The notes under the pieces: generated by a model
Database searches by the model: none
Seen by the model: only the letters and a program-made list of their open reading frames with translations
Told to the model about the DNA's origin: nothing
In this document: positions 1-11,211 of the stretch, piece by piece
How positions within the stretch are numbered: position 1 is the first letter of the stretch
Layout: each line of letters opens with the position of its first letter
Translations under genes and position numbers: made by a program
Source of the DNA: Tenebrio molitor
Taxonomy: Eukaryota > Arthropoda > Insecta > Coleoptera > Tenebrionidae
Assembly (NCBI RefSeq): GCF_963966145.1
Contig: NC_091047.1
Location: forward strand, 20,150,001 to 20,214,000
Direction: 5' to 3'
DNA length: 64,000 nucleotides

Positions 1-2806
1 GTTGAATAGAATAAAAAAGCGAGGCTTTGTCACATTGTGGTCGCTTATATTTGCCTTGTTTCAAAAGCTTTTTGAACTGTTCGCATGATTCCATATAAGA
101 GTTGAAGTTTAATTTTTTGGTGCTCATTTTGTGTTTAACTACATTTATCTACAACGCTTGACGTTTAGATTTAAAAATTCTCTTCTGTCTCCCTTCTGTG
201 ATTAAATGCAAATTTCTGAACTGGAACCAAATAACATAAATTTAAGTAAATGCGTTATTTTATGTACACGAAGCCGGTTTATAAAAAAGCTGCAGCGCCC
301 ACGTAAAAGTGTATTCCCTGACGTTAAGTAGCTTTATTTTACATTTAATATAGTGATAAAGTAAGTGATGCCTTTATTAAATTCCGATAATAATAAAGTT
401 TTATGTCGTCGTGCGATATCGTATGCGTGTCTCACACACACCTTACGGCTCCATCAGATTAAAGCGTCGCCTTCCCCGTCGAAGAAAACCTTAAAAAACC
501 GCCAAGATAAAAGCAATAAAATAAGTGAGGTGGCGTAATTTCTTTCATTAAACGAATTTATTTTATGATCTGGATTCAGGACTTGTCGACGCCTATGGCG
601 TAAACGCGGATTCTACACAACGGTGCCAGAGGATTTTTTCAACTTTCTTAGCTACCAAAGACATTTCAGACAGTAATTTTATTTCACGCCACAATTAATT
701 CTGCCGTGATTATTTCACGAACTCCGGGACAACTCCCCAATTTCTTCGCCATTAAGTTGACTTAAAAAATAATTAAAATTAAAAAAATCAATTCAAATTT
801 GGACTGAATCTATTTAAAACTTACCAAGAATTACATTCACATTTTTCTATCTCAGCAAACTGTAATATCCTGATCTAAAGTTTTGAATTTTACTATTTCA
901 TTTAAATGGAGTCGTGGTGATAGTATTGATAGTATAATCGTGTCCCAGAGGAGTAATTATACATAGAACAGGTAAAATTAAATATGTTTATCAAAAAGAA
1001 TACATTTACAGTAAGTAGATAACCACATATTTACACAAAAAGATAATTGCAAATGCGACATATTTTTTTTTTTTCTAAAACAGACAGTGTACCCCACCGA
1101 GCTTTGTCAGCAATTTCTTGTACCTAACATTAATTGAAATTCAGATGTTTTATGGTCTTGGTGGTGACTTTCCCGAAGTTAAATTAACGAAAATTCCCTG
1201 CTATCGACATCGTAAGCATTTCCATTTTAAATTATCTAAAGACCCAGTTCCTTAATTAATTGCAAATTATTTGTTTTGTCTTTTCATTAAGCCAACACTA
1301 AATCAATTTTAAGTTCTGCAGCACAGACAGACACATTAGCAATGCAATTAAAATATTTTACGCTGAAAACGTTATTTTATTTAGGCATTCCGTGGCCCTA
1401 TTTCAGCGGATGCAAATGCACACAAATAATTTTAAGACTCCGTGTAAATTGTGGTCGCAGTTATCTTGCACCATAAATGTTTAAATTGAAGAAGTCGTTG
1501 CGAATTCCAGCTGTTCGGGCAACTCGTGGAGAGTTAATATGCAAATCTGGGTGTATGGTCATCAGGAGCGAACATCTAACTGCCATCGCATAAACATAAT
1601 TATAAAGAATTGATGTAAAGTGTGGCATCAGTGCGCGCTAAGCCGGTTTTAGATAATTTATTGTACGAGCTGTTCGAGGCCGAGATGTGGCTTTTACACA
1701 TTTTATAAATAAATAATGTCAGCAGTTCTTTGTACCGCCGCTGTTTAATAATTGGGAGAGATACGATGCAAACAACATAACTAATTCAAGTGAACCCTCG
1801 CCACATTTATCTAGTTGTTGACATCACACATGGGGTTTCGTGACCTAAAACTACTCGGTTAAAAATTTATCGCAACACTAAATTTTCGTACCGTATTTGC
1901 TTAAAACGCACACAAAATCACTAATAATCTAACAAATCGATGTGAAGGCTTGATTTATGACCAGCTCCTTCATGGTGTTTTCAAATATGAAGTTTCTAAG
2001 CCGAATATATCGGGCAATTTTTAAATTTCATATCTAGCCTAGTATTTTGGCAAGATAAATTCCAACAAAATAGATATAAAGTGGTACTTAATTATGTCAC
2101 AATAATGTTTATACATAATAATCTAGTGATGTCAAATCAGGTGATCGCGTGGATAGATGGGAGCTAATAGAACGATCGTCATAAAATTAAAGCTCATTTA
2201 AGCCCTGTATAAGGTGTTGATCGATCCTACTAGAAGTAATCATTATGTAAATCATGGGTGGGAAATTGATTAATGAATTCTTCCAGCTTGTTCTGATACC
2301 TCAGAGCTGTGACAGTCTATTGAAAGAAAACGGGCCCAATTAATAATCTCCATTATTGAAAAAAAATTGGATTTTCTGCACTCTACCTTTGCATATTTTT
2401 TGAGTTGTCACAACTCGAGAGATGAAACCAAGCATCGTCATTGAAGAAGAATAAATCCAAAAGGTCGTTGTTGTACGTTATAATTACGATAACTTCTCGT
2501 TTCATAATCTGGTGGAGAAAGTTCTTGGAATAACTGCATTTTATAGGGGTACAACATCAGGTCTTACTTCCTATGACGCATGGGAGTCTTCACCATTATT
2601 TTCAACATTTTCAACAGTGCCTGGAGGTCATTTCGTTGGTCTGTTACTTCCTTTTTTCTCTTAATGCTGCTGGTTTCATGAAATAATCTTATGACATAAC
2701 CACGTGTGTCTACGAGATGTACCTGAATGACAGGAGCAAAAGGGAATTTTTCAAGAAATTCTCGAAGACAGGGTTAACCTTTATATATCTATTGGGCATT
2801 ACCTTT
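1..2806. other. AT-rich stretch without recognised genes
   Basis: No ORF here looks like a protein and I saw no tRNA, rRNA or long repeat. The sequence is AT-rich with scattered homeodomain-type TAATTA and ATGCAAAT words, which are expected by chance at this composition. It may be intergenic or intronic. It ends at the target duplication of the copia insertion, so 2802-2806 joins 5703-5707 in the empty-site allele. Confidence 0.5.
2802..2806. repeat. Target site duplication, left copy (CCTTT)
   Basis: CCTTT lies directly before the TG of the 5' LTR and is repeated directly after the CA of the 3' LTR at 5703-5707. A five-base duplication is the usual footprint of Ty1/copia integrase. The perfect match supports a single intact insertion with no later rearrangement of the ends. 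Confidence 0.9.
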
Positions 2807-2971
2807 TGTTAGAAATAGCGAGTCAGTGATCGACACAATAGTAATAGTGTGCGATGAGAAAACAATGTTGTTATGAATTTTATATTTTTGTACATGTCAA
2901 GTTAATTTGTACCTCCGTTAATAAAGCAATTTATTAATAAAACATACTTCGTTGACCATACTTTGCTAACA
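2807..2971 (+). repeat. Copia 5' LTR
   Basis: 165 bp, starting TGTTAG and ending CTAACA, matching 5538-5702 without a visible difference. It contains AT-rich TATATTTTT sequence that could serve as a core promoter, and two AATAAA words near its 3' end that could act in polyadenylation when the same sequence is the 3' LTR. Transcription should start inside it and read rightward through the ORF. The exact U3/R/U5 limits cannot be read from sequence alone. Confidence 0.93.
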
Positions 2972-2985
2972 GGTTATGGGCCCAG
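2972..2985 (+). other. Minus-strand primer binding site (initiator tRNA-Met anticodon arm)
   Basis: GGTTATGGGCCCAG directly follows the 5' LTR. It is the exact complement of the conserved anticodon stem-loop segment CTGGGCCCATAACC of eukaryotic initiator tRNA-Met, which includes the CAT anticodon. Most LTR elements pair with a tRNA 3' end; pairing with an internal segment implies priming by a cleaved half-tRNA, as established for Drosophila copia. The match is 14 bases, and pairing stops at 2986. Confidence 0.88.
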
Positions 2986-3066
2986 AAGTCCTAGAAACCC
3001 GTGAATACAAAAATCGTGAGTCGGAAGTCGTATAATCCTCGTGTCGGAATTTTAATTTTGTCGAAA

Positions 3067-5448
3067 ATGTGTGCCGCAAGTGTCTCACGAATGGAATTGC
3101 TATCCAAGGATAATTACGATACTTGGAAAATGCAGATGGAAGCTCTTCTCATAAAAAACGACGCATGGGACTACGCGAATGGAGTGTGTGCAAAACCTAC
3201 AGCTGCAGAGACAAGTCATACAGAGATAGTAGCCTGGACTAAAGGGGACAATAAAGCCAGATCAGAAATAATTTTGAGTATTTGCCCATCGGAATTGAAA
3301 CAAGTAAAGGGTTGCACCACAGCTCGAGAAGTATGGGTTAAATTAGAGAGCATATACCAATCCAAGGGACCTGCTCGAAAGGCGACGCTGTTAAAACAGT
3401 TAACTCTGAAGCGAATGGATGAAGGAGGCGACGTACGTGTACACTTAAATGGTTTTTTTGATGCCGTGGACAAACTTGGTGAAATGGACGTCGGAATTAA
3501 TCCGGATTTGTTAGCCATCATGCTACTTTATAGCTTACCGTCCAGTTTTGAAAATTTTCGGTGTGCGATCGAATCTAGAGATGAACTACCCGATCCTGAA
3601 ACTTTAAGGGTAAAAATAATCGAAGAAAACGACGCGCGAAAGAACTGTATGCGGAGTGTCCCGGAAAATGCTATGTTTTCGTCGAAAAAATCATGGTACA
3701 GGCAGAACAAACCAAATTGGAAACAGTCTGAAAAAGAAATCTCACGAAATTCTTCAAACGAAAATGAAAAGTTCAAATTTCGTTGTCACAAGTGCGGTAA
3801 ATACGGTCACAAAGCAAATGAGTGTACGTATAAGAAGAACGAGAAGAATAAAGACAGTAACAATTCAGGAAAACATGCGAAAAATGCAGAAAATATGTCA
3901 CTTTGTGCACATGTCGAATCGTTTGTTAATGGTCGTGAACATAAATGGTGTTTAGATAGCGGAGCTACCTCACATTTAAGCAACGAATCACGAGATTTTT
4001 TGAACAAGAAAAAGGTGTCGAATGTCAATTTGAATCTCGCGAACAATCAATCGACAAAAATTGTAGGTGCTGGGATCGCATCTTTTACAGCCGATGTCTT
4101 CGGAGAAGTGAAGAACGTTACCTTGGACAATACGTTACATGTACCAGATTTACGCACGAATTTGTTGTCCGTAAGCAAAATAGCGGATAAAGGGTGCGAG
4201 ATTTTATTTAAAAAGAACCATGCAATAGTGTTCGGCGCGGATGGAGACGTGAAATTAATTGGAGATCGAGTCGGGGACTTGTACTTTGTGCGTGTACCAA
4301 GAAACTCGGCGTTTACTTCAAGTAACGACAATTTTTCGTCGTTGGAAATTTGGCATCGCCGTTTAGGACACGTCAACTACAGGGACTTAGTCAAAGCTGT
4401 AGCAAACGAATCCATTGAAGGCGTAGAAGCATTCGATTCAACCAGTCGCAATACTACTTGTGAAGTGTGTTGCAAGGGAAAAATGACTCGTACTTCCTTT
4501 CCGAAGTCTTCAGACCGAAAAACGAATTCTTTGGACATAATTCATACGGATTTATGTGGACCATTTCGCACTGAATCGAATGGTAAGGCAAAATATTTTG
4601 TCGAATTTATTGATGATCAGTCTCGCTGGTGTGAAGTCAGATTCTTGAAATCCAAAACAGAAGTCGTCGAGAGAACATTTGAAGTAATTAATCTCATGGA
4701 AAATCAAAAAGGAAGAACGGTCAAGTGCATCCAGTCCGATAATGGTACAGAGTATATAAATAACGACTTTGAGAAGTTATTGAAAAAACGTGGAATCACC
4801 AGACGACTGACAGTTCCTTACAATCCGGAACAAAATGGCATCTCGGAACGTAAAAATCGAACTCTTCTGGATATGGCACGATGTTTGTTAATTGAATCAG
4901 GTCTCCCATCATCTTTTTGGGCCGAAGCTGTAAACACAGCGAATTACCTGAGGAATCGATGTCCGTCCAAAAGTTTAAATGGAAAAACCCCATACGAGAT
5001 GTGGACCGGTAAGAAGCCAAATCTGAAGCACTTGCGAATTTTTGGATCTAAGGTGTTTTGTCTGAACAGATCACCTGGCAAGGGAAAATTAACTTGTCGA
5101 AGCAAGGAAGGAATCCTAGTCGGTTATTCGGAAGAATCGAAAGCATATCGCATTTGGGTACCGGAAGAAAGAAAAGTCGAGATCAGTCGAGATGTGAAAT
5201 TCATGGAATTGAATGAAAGAATTGAAGAAAATGAAACAGATGTACTCCTGGAAGAAGAGCCAGAAATTACTGGACCTCAAACAATCGACGTCGACGTTCA
5301 CCCAATGCTCCAACAGAACGTTTCACAGGAATTAGAATTAGAACGAGATGATGAAATAGCAGATGAAGAAGGTGAGCGTAGCATACGTTCCAACAAATGG
5401 TCAAGTGGCGGATTTCTTAACGAAAGGCCTAGCAAGAACCAAACATGA
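3067..5448 (+). CDS. Copia gag-protease-integrase polyprotein, lacking RT
   Basis: 793 residues from the first in-frame ATG; a second ATG at 3091 begins MELLSKDNYDTW, which better resembles the usual Gag start, so the true start is one of these two. Residues 1 to about 235 are copia-type Gag. A CX2CX4HX4C zinc knuckle spans 240-253. The aspartic protease has DSGA at 297-300. The pre-integrase zinc finger has H430, H435, C465 and C468. The integrase core has D495, D558 and E594, and the last two have 35 residues between them, giving a proper D,D35E. A GILVGY motif and acidic linker follow. The frame then runs into out-of-frame RNase H sequence and stops. No stop or frameshift breaks Gag through integrase, so these activities may be intact. 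Reverse transcriptase is absent. Expected to act in virus-like particles and the nucleus. Confidence 0.9.
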   Translation: MCAASVSRMELLSKDNYDTWKMQMEALLIKNDAWDYANGVCAKPTAAETSHTEIVAWTKGDNKARSEIILSICPSELKQVKGCTTAREVWVKLESIYQSKGPARKATLLKQLTLKRMDEGGDVRVHLNGFFDAVDKLGEMDVGINPDLLAIMLLYSLPSSFENFRCAIESRDELPDPETLRVKIIEENDARKNCMRSVPENAMFSSKKSWYRQNKPNWKQSEKEISRNSSNENEKFKFRCHKCGKYGHKANECTYKKNEKNKDSNNSGKHAKNAENMSLCAHVESFVNGREHKWCLDSGATSHLSNESRDFLNKKKVSNVNLNLANNQSTKIVGAGIASFTADVFGEVKNVTLDNTLHVPDLRTNLLSVSKIADKGCEILFKKNHAIVFGADGDVKLIGDRVGDLYFVRVPRNSAFTSSNDNFSSLEIWHRRLGHVNYRDLVKAVANESIEGVEAFDSTSRNTTCEVCCKGKMTRTSFPKSSDRKTNSLDIIHTDLCGPFRTESNGKAKYFVEFIDDQSRWCEVRFLKSKTEVVERTFEVINLMENQKGRTVKCIQSDNGTEYINNDFEKLLKKRGITRRLTVPYNPEQNGISERKNRTLLDMARCLLIESGLPSSFWAEAVNTANYLRNRCPSKSLNGKTPYEMWTGKKPNLKHLRIFGSKVFCLNRSPGKGKLTCRSKEGILVGYSEESKAYRIWVPEERKVEISRDVKFMELNERIEENETDVLLEEEPEITGPQTIDVDVHPMLQQNVSQELELERDDEIADEEGERSIRSNKWSSGGFLNERPSKNQT

Positions 5449-5485
5449 GTGGTGCGCGAAATCGGTCGGACTTGTGTGCGTGTAA
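5372..5485 (+). pseudogene. Residual RNase H C-terminus in the +1 frame
   Basis: Read one base on from the main ORF, this segment gives VAYVPTNGQVADFLTKGL and about 17 more residues before a TAA at 5483-5485. The Y-x-P-T-x-x-Q-x-A-D-x-x-T-K pattern is the conserved end of Ty1/copia RNase H. It shows that the missing part was removed by an internal deletion whose right edge lies near 5366-5374, fusing the integrase linker to the RNase H tail out of frame. The left edge cannot be placed exactly without a complete relative. The junction falls at AAG-GTGAGC, which also resembles a splice donor; this may be chance. Confidence 0.85.
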
Positions 5486-5528
5486 TTTCTTGAAGAACTG
5501 AGTACGAACTACTATCGACCCATGACTC

Positions 5529-5537
5529 GAGGGGAAG
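5529..5537 (+). other. Copia polypurine tract
   Basis: GAGGGGAAG sits immediately before the TG of the 3' LTR, where the plus-strand primer is normally generated by RNase H. Its presence means the element keeps the cis signals for replication even though it has lost its own RT and RNase H. Confidence 0.85.
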
Positions 5538-5702
5538 TGTTAGAAATAGCGAGTCAGTGATCGACACAATAGTAATAGTGTGCGATGAGAAAACAATGTT
5601 GTTATGAATTTTATATTTTTGTACATGTCAAGTTAATTTGTACCTCCGTTAATAAAGCAATTTATTAATAAAACATACTTCGTTGACCATACTTTGCTAA
5701 CA
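5538..5702 (+). repeat. Copia 3' LTR
   Basis: 165 bp, visually identical to 2807-2971. AATAAA words at 5651-5656 and 5667-5672 are candidate polyadenylation signals. LTRs are identical at insertion, so lack of divergence points to a young insertion unless gene conversion has acted. Confidence 0.93.
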
Positions 5703-5707
5703 CCTTT
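5703..5707. repeat. Target site duplication, right copy (CCTTT)
   Basis: CCTTT directly follows the terminal CA of the 3' LTR and matches 2802-2806. Confidence 0.9.
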
Positions 5708-6689
5708 TTGGTCGTTACGGAAGTAAGATTCAATAAAAATGTCTTTTGTTCTTTAGTGGCCTCTACAAGTAAAAATGTTGTTTTTGTTCCAGTTAACAAC
5801 TCGTGAAGCCAATTTTATCTACGCAATACGTCTCTTTTTGACAAAGAAACCGTTGCCGGCTACGCAGCCGTGCAATTTAAAAAATCAGCCCATATGAGCT
5901 GAAAAATTAAAACATATGTAACAATATTTAAAATATCAAACAGATGCAAAATTTAAATTTACCGACACAATAATGAACAAAATTTGAAACAATACTATTC
6001 AAAACCTTTGTTTTGTTGTGCACTATTCTATTTTATAACAAATTATATGAATAAAAATCCAAATAAAATGTATTCGCTATTGCTGAAATGAACATAAAAT
6101 TCAATTGTGCCAGATATTTGGTTTATTCTGAAGGTTTGTAAAATTTAACAAACATCCTGCAACTACTTCAACTCGGTTATTATTAAACCAAATCAAGGAT
6201 ACGTTTTCAACGCCAACTGCGATGGGACAATCATTTATAATAACCCTGTACAAATATTTAGTGTTTTTGTTGTAAATATGGTTCTCGTTGTTTCCAATGT
6301 ATTTTGTTGTTTGTTCTAAAAAAAATCACCAAAATATGTTTAAATCAATGACTAAAGTGACATATTTACACATATTTACATGACAGGGCTTGTCGAATTA
6401 ATTAATTAAATTTGAGTTTTGGCAAAATTGTATTCAATGATCAAATCTTTGTTTTTGAAAAAGTTATGTGGCTAGAAAATTTTTGATGACACAGTAAAAA
6501 CTAGATTGAGGCGTCTAAGCGGGGTAAAAAAAAGTACAAGAAGAAGATCACTTTCTGTGTATATTGATGATTTGGATGACGAATATCAGAGATTTTGACC
6601 TCCTCATGGAAGGAAGTCTCTTACATCATTCATACGGTGCTGATGACAACATCCAGATAGATCTTCAGCCAATTTGACAATAGTTGGAC
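5708..6689. other. Non-coding spacer with a solo MITE end
   Basis: No coding signal was seen. At 6232-6250 the bases CATTTATAATAACCCTGTA match the right end of the small inverted-repeat element at 34749-34853, so a decayed copy or solo end of that family is probably here. The N-terminal part of the mariner fossil may extend back into the last few hundred bases, but I cannot read it. Confidence 0.45.
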
Positions 6690-7221
6690 AGCATAGTTGC
6701 AATGGATGAATGATTTCACAAAAATATCAAGAAAGTAGAAACTGGTTCTCGTCCCAAAAAGTTTTACATGCAGCCTGCTGGAAAAATTCTTGCCTGCATT
6801 TTCTGGCATACAGATGGTAAATATGTTGGTAAAGATGAAACAATTTTCACTGATTAACTGTAGCAAGAAAAAGCGACCACAGACAATGGTATTGCTCTTT
6901 GTTAAGAAAGCCTCCAGCTTTGGAAAACCGTCGTGAAAAACTTTCTCAAGGTGTTCTTGCTTCTCACAAATCATTTGTTGTCTTGTAAAAATCAATTAAA
7001 TCGGTTTTAAAATTGTCCATCATCCAGCACATTCTCCTGACACACCTCGTCTTGTTATTACTTATTATTATTCATGACAAAGTTAAAAAAAGTTCTAAAA
7101 GGGCAAAAATGTACGTCAAAAGTATTCAACGGTCTAGAGATCTAATTTGCAGACCAATTAAATGGATTGTTTCAAACGTTGTGTTCATTGCATACATTTG
7201 AAGGGAGATTATGTTCAATAA
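6690..7221 (+). pseudogene. Decayed mariner-type transposase
   Basis: Several frames must be read together. At 6702 the frame gives M-D-E, a stop where the family has Trp, then F-H, the first catalytic region (D codon 6705-6707). It continues with RPKKFYMQPAGKILACIFW, closely following the mariner block between the first and second Asp. Further on, KLSQGVLASHKS matches the family's KLSRGVLLLHDN block, but the catalytic Asp of HDN is lost. HPAHSPD at 7021-7041 keeps the third Asp. The end reads HCIHLKGDYVQ followed by TAA at 7219-7221, the typical mariner C-terminus. Frameshifts and stops make it dead. The N-terminal half and the terminal repeats were not found. A fossil DNA transposon, not a host gene. 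Confidence 0.8.
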
Positions 7222-10200
7222 AATTATATTATTCCACAAATGCGTAGTTTACCTTTACCAGCCTTTTACATATTAATATTTCTGAACTGATCCTTCAAAA
7301 AAACAACCAGTTAAAATTAAATTATCTGAATACATGAACATCAGAGCAGAAAGTCTGTTTTTAAAAAGAAATTGTTGTTCTTTGACGAATTATAAAGGGA
7401 AAACAGGCAAAATATTGTTCCAAAAAAGCTAAAAACACGAAGTCAGGAAGTAACATGAAAAATACACAAATTAAACAAGTTAGAACATTCTGAAAATCCC
7501 ACGTCTTGTTACCCGATTACGATAAAAATAAAACCTTAAAGTACTTATTTTTTACACAACGTTAATTTGTTTGTTTCAATTAATATTTGTTATTCGTTTG
7601 TTGAAGCTCTCCTGTTCTAGTTGTTTTTATCTGAAGTGAATAAAACTATTGGACAAAAAAATTCTTGCACAAATTCCCTTTTGCTCTTGACAAAAATATA
7701 AAAAAATACACTTTTGTCTGGTTTTTCGCTTAGTAATGAAAAGTCCAGCTGCAGCAGACGTTCTTTCTGTTTGCAGCAAAGTTGGCATAATAGTTTGCAA
7801 TGCTTTGAAAAAGTTACCAACGTTAGGCGAAGAGTTTCACACAGAATGAATTTAATCTCTTTCCTGAAAAGCTCACTCTTGCTGGAGCAGTTGGTATTAT
7901 ATGGGCCTCGTGTAGTGCTTTTGCAGTTACAAGAAAATTTCTGCCGATATCACAATTTTCTGAATTTGTTGCAAAAACGATTCAAGATATTAAAATTGTA
8001 TTTTCTTCTTCGGTAACTTAATCAGAATCCAGAACCTCTCTGCAGCTTTTAAGATTAATATACGAATCAATAAAATGTAAATTGTTTTAAAACGTTTAAT
8101 ATTATTTTAATACAGCAATATACTCGTATCACGTACTTACGAAAACATTTTCCATTTCAATTCTAGTGATATTGTGGATGGAGCTACAAAATCTGTACTC
8201 TAAACTAAAAAAAAAATCGTCTTAAAATCTTGAATTTATTTATGTATTCTTGGCAGTTCAGGAGAGAGAAAAAGGCAAGAATGTTAAAATACTATAAAAA
8301 AGAATTTAACTTTTCTTAAGTATTTGATTAAAAGCTACTTTGTCCTGTAATTCCAGGAGAAGATGAAAAACAAGCAGTGAAATTTGTTTGCTTATGTTAT
8401 TAACCTTTTTATCACTTCCTCATGACTTTGGTTGCAAGAACATCTAAGTAGTTAAAATCTTAGCACACAGGCCTTGCTTTCAACATTGTTCGTATTTTTT
8501 TCCAGTTGCTAACATTACTAAAAATATTCTGAACAATAAAAAATTATGATTTTAAACTGAAATACAATGCCTGAAAAAAATATTTTCGTTTGAGAAACGC
8601 AATTTAAAAAAGTTATGGAATCAGCTCATAGCGTCGGGAGCTGACGAGGTTTGCACGAACGAGCCGAGAAAAGTTCCATAATTAACAACAGTGGGTATTA
8701 GAAGAATACGTCTGCACGTTTTAAGTCGTTTATAAATTTTATAATATTTCAGTTTAAGTGTGCTACATCTGAGGAGGTTTTATCTGCGAATCCTGAAATC
8801 CAGGGTCTGTAAAACTTTCAGTAATCTAGATTAGGTGGAATCCGTCCTGCATCTACGATCCTTTCCATTATGTATACCCTATATAAATTGAGCTCGTTTT
8901 GCGAACGAGCCATGCCGTTTTTCAAAAGCAGATATATTTTTGATGACTTACGTAATTTAAATCGTGCAGATTTTGCGCGATTTTTTCTCCACTATAATAC
9001 TTTTCGATAAGACGGATTTGAATGCGCGCCGGATGGTCGTTTTTAATCACGAAGAGAAGCTTCCGGAAATTTGAGACACAAAGTGCACGGCCGACCGGAC
9101 CTCCAGAGTGGTCATTCGGGCAACTGGAGGCAATTGATCTTCGTAATGTTGTGTAATATATCATTTTGAGTGACATCGCTGAAATAATTTGTGGACGTTT
9201 TGTGTTATGTTTCGGAACAGAGTTCATATTACAGGAATCGTACTTGTCAACCCGATTGTCTCATAATCCAAATAATCAGAATTAGGGGGATTTTGCGGAT
9301 TTATATTTGGAAGTTTAACAATAAATGGGCCTTCTGCACGACTCATCTTGGCCTCGTTATTGATTCGGGTTTAATGTGGCGAACATTTTGATTGAAATGA
9401 CAGAGTGTAAGAAACGGATTGCGCATTATTCATAAGAGTAAATATCCATTCCAGAAGCGCATCGTACGCACCCTTTCAGGTCAAGTTATTTATTTCTGCC
9501 TCCTCTAATCCCATATTAATGAAATTTGAATTATGCAAATCGAGGTGGGATGTTTGTGGAAAACTTAAAATATTATCGCAGGGAAATTTTACATTTGTGT
9601 CGAAAGGGACGTGGGGATTATGCAAATTCCGATGTACCTGTACAACGCTTAAAATATAACGCTTCCGTTTCAGGACAAAATTGATAATTTAACGTGATAC
9701 CACTGCAGATAATTTCGTTAATCAGTTTGTTCGTCAATTTCTATTGGGTTTATGCATAGTCATGTTATGGTTTTGTGTCATTTTATACCCCAAACCGATC
9801 GGATTAATGGCGTGACTAACTATTATATCGAGTTCAACACAAATCACCGTTAAAATTCGTGTGCAACAAATTCTTGCTAAAACTTCTTGCCTTGACTGTG
9901 TATGTAAATGACAATAAATCTAAAATTAAATTGCAAATGAAGCATTAACATATGCACCGTTATTACGAGCAATGCAATTATTTCTTTGAAATGCAAAATG
10001 CATTTTTGTTTCGATTATTATTACATGAATAATAAATTTTCACCGGTAAGGTAACCATAAAAATGCAATATTCACACTTCGGAAGCAAGACTTGCAGAAA
10101 ACTATATAAATAAAATGGAATTTTATTTATTTCTCAGATCAACATGTGGATCAAGTGAAATATTTTCTTTCTGGCGATATTTTCCAGCAACTACGTCAAC

Positions 10201-11211
10201 GCTCAAATACACGCTTTAGTACAGATTTTATTACTTTCATCACGGAGAAAATAAAATTTTTAACACCGTGACACGTGTTTGGACCACACAATTTCAGAAA
10301 CACAAGTACAGATTCTCAAATTGTTTGCCACCTCCTGCAATTAAAGTTTGAACGGACAATGTGAGCCCAATTTAAAAGAGCTGACGTTTTGATAATGTTT
10401 AATTTAATTTTTGGATCAAAAAGTAAAATTACCACGATGTCAATTAAAACTTTTCTATACAGGGTATAAGGACAAAGTGTGAATACAAATTTTTATTTAA
10501 ACTGAATTTAAAAATATGCAAGAAAAGCAGTGAGGTTTTTATTCCACACCAAAAATATCTTAACAGAAAGTGATAAAAGTATCTAATAAAAATAAACTTC
10601 TAGTATTTGTATTTCTTACGTTAAAGCATAGATTTATGTACTCCGTTTCTGAGTTCGATGCCGGTAAGTCGTAAAACCAGCTTGTAATAAATCAATCATA
10701 ATCCAGCTTAACACATGCACATGCAAATTTCTTTTGTTGGGAAGATACATGCACTAGGCTCACGTTAACAGATTGGCCATACTCGTTCTGAAAGCTGCGT
10801 ATGGGCGTAAGAGTGAGAAAACATGATGTTTGGAAGATGCCAGGTAAGGGATAGTAATTTATGGCAGGAAATCCAAAAAGTTGAATATTAATACCAGTAA
10901 ATGGCCTAGGCGACTTATAATAATTAATTATTAGTGAAATGTTTTGGACGCACTGGGATCTGTCAGCGCTTCGGTCGTTTTATGGCTTAGCGGCATCGGG
11001 CTCAGAAACAGTTGTCTATTGTGAAGAGAGATAAAACATATAGAAGTAGGTATTTTGCACCCAAAGTTTCTGCAATGCAATGAAACAAATTAGTTATTTT
11101 AAAAACTAAGTTTTTAAGATGTTTCATCATAGGATCGAGAATGAAAAATTAAAAACTAATTATGTTATTTTTCAAAGTTATATTGCAAAAGGAAAGCACG
11201 AGAGAAACGCC
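7222..11211. other. Non-coding stretch with two abutting unassigned frames
   Basis: Mostly AT-rich DNA. At 7736-7849 a 37-codon frame starting MKSPAAADVLSV runs directly into a second frame at 7848-8021 containing FPEKLTLAGAVGIIWAS. Together they look like one decayed coding region broken by a single-base shift, but I do not recognise it. A moderately GC-richer patch lies at about 9010-9130. No repeats over 100 bp were noticed. Confidence 0.35.

Larger units (their letters stand above)
2807..5702 (+). mobile_element. Ty1/copia LTR retrotransposon, internally deleted
   Basis: A 2896-bp element with 165-bp LTRs (TGTTAG...CTAACA), 5-bp target duplications, a primer binding site, a gag-protease-integrase ORF, a polypurine tract and a 3' LTR. 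The two LTRs look identical base for base on reading, so the insertion is recent. The internal region is only about 2.57 kb, against roughly 4-5 kb for complete copia-type elements. The domain order gag, protease, integrase identifies Ty1/copia rather than Ty3/mdg4. After the integrase tail, reverse transcriptase is missing and only the last piece of RNase H remains, in another frame. The copy is therefore non-autonomous for reverse transcription. It could be a one-off deletion or a member of a mobilised deletion family; one copy cannot separate these. Confidence 0.95.

Noticed and set aside
3001..3066. Upstream extension of the copia ORF to a GTG at 3001
   Set aside because: GTG is not a usual eukaryotic start, and the segment lies in the leader just after the primer site; the ATG at 3067 or 3091 is more likely.
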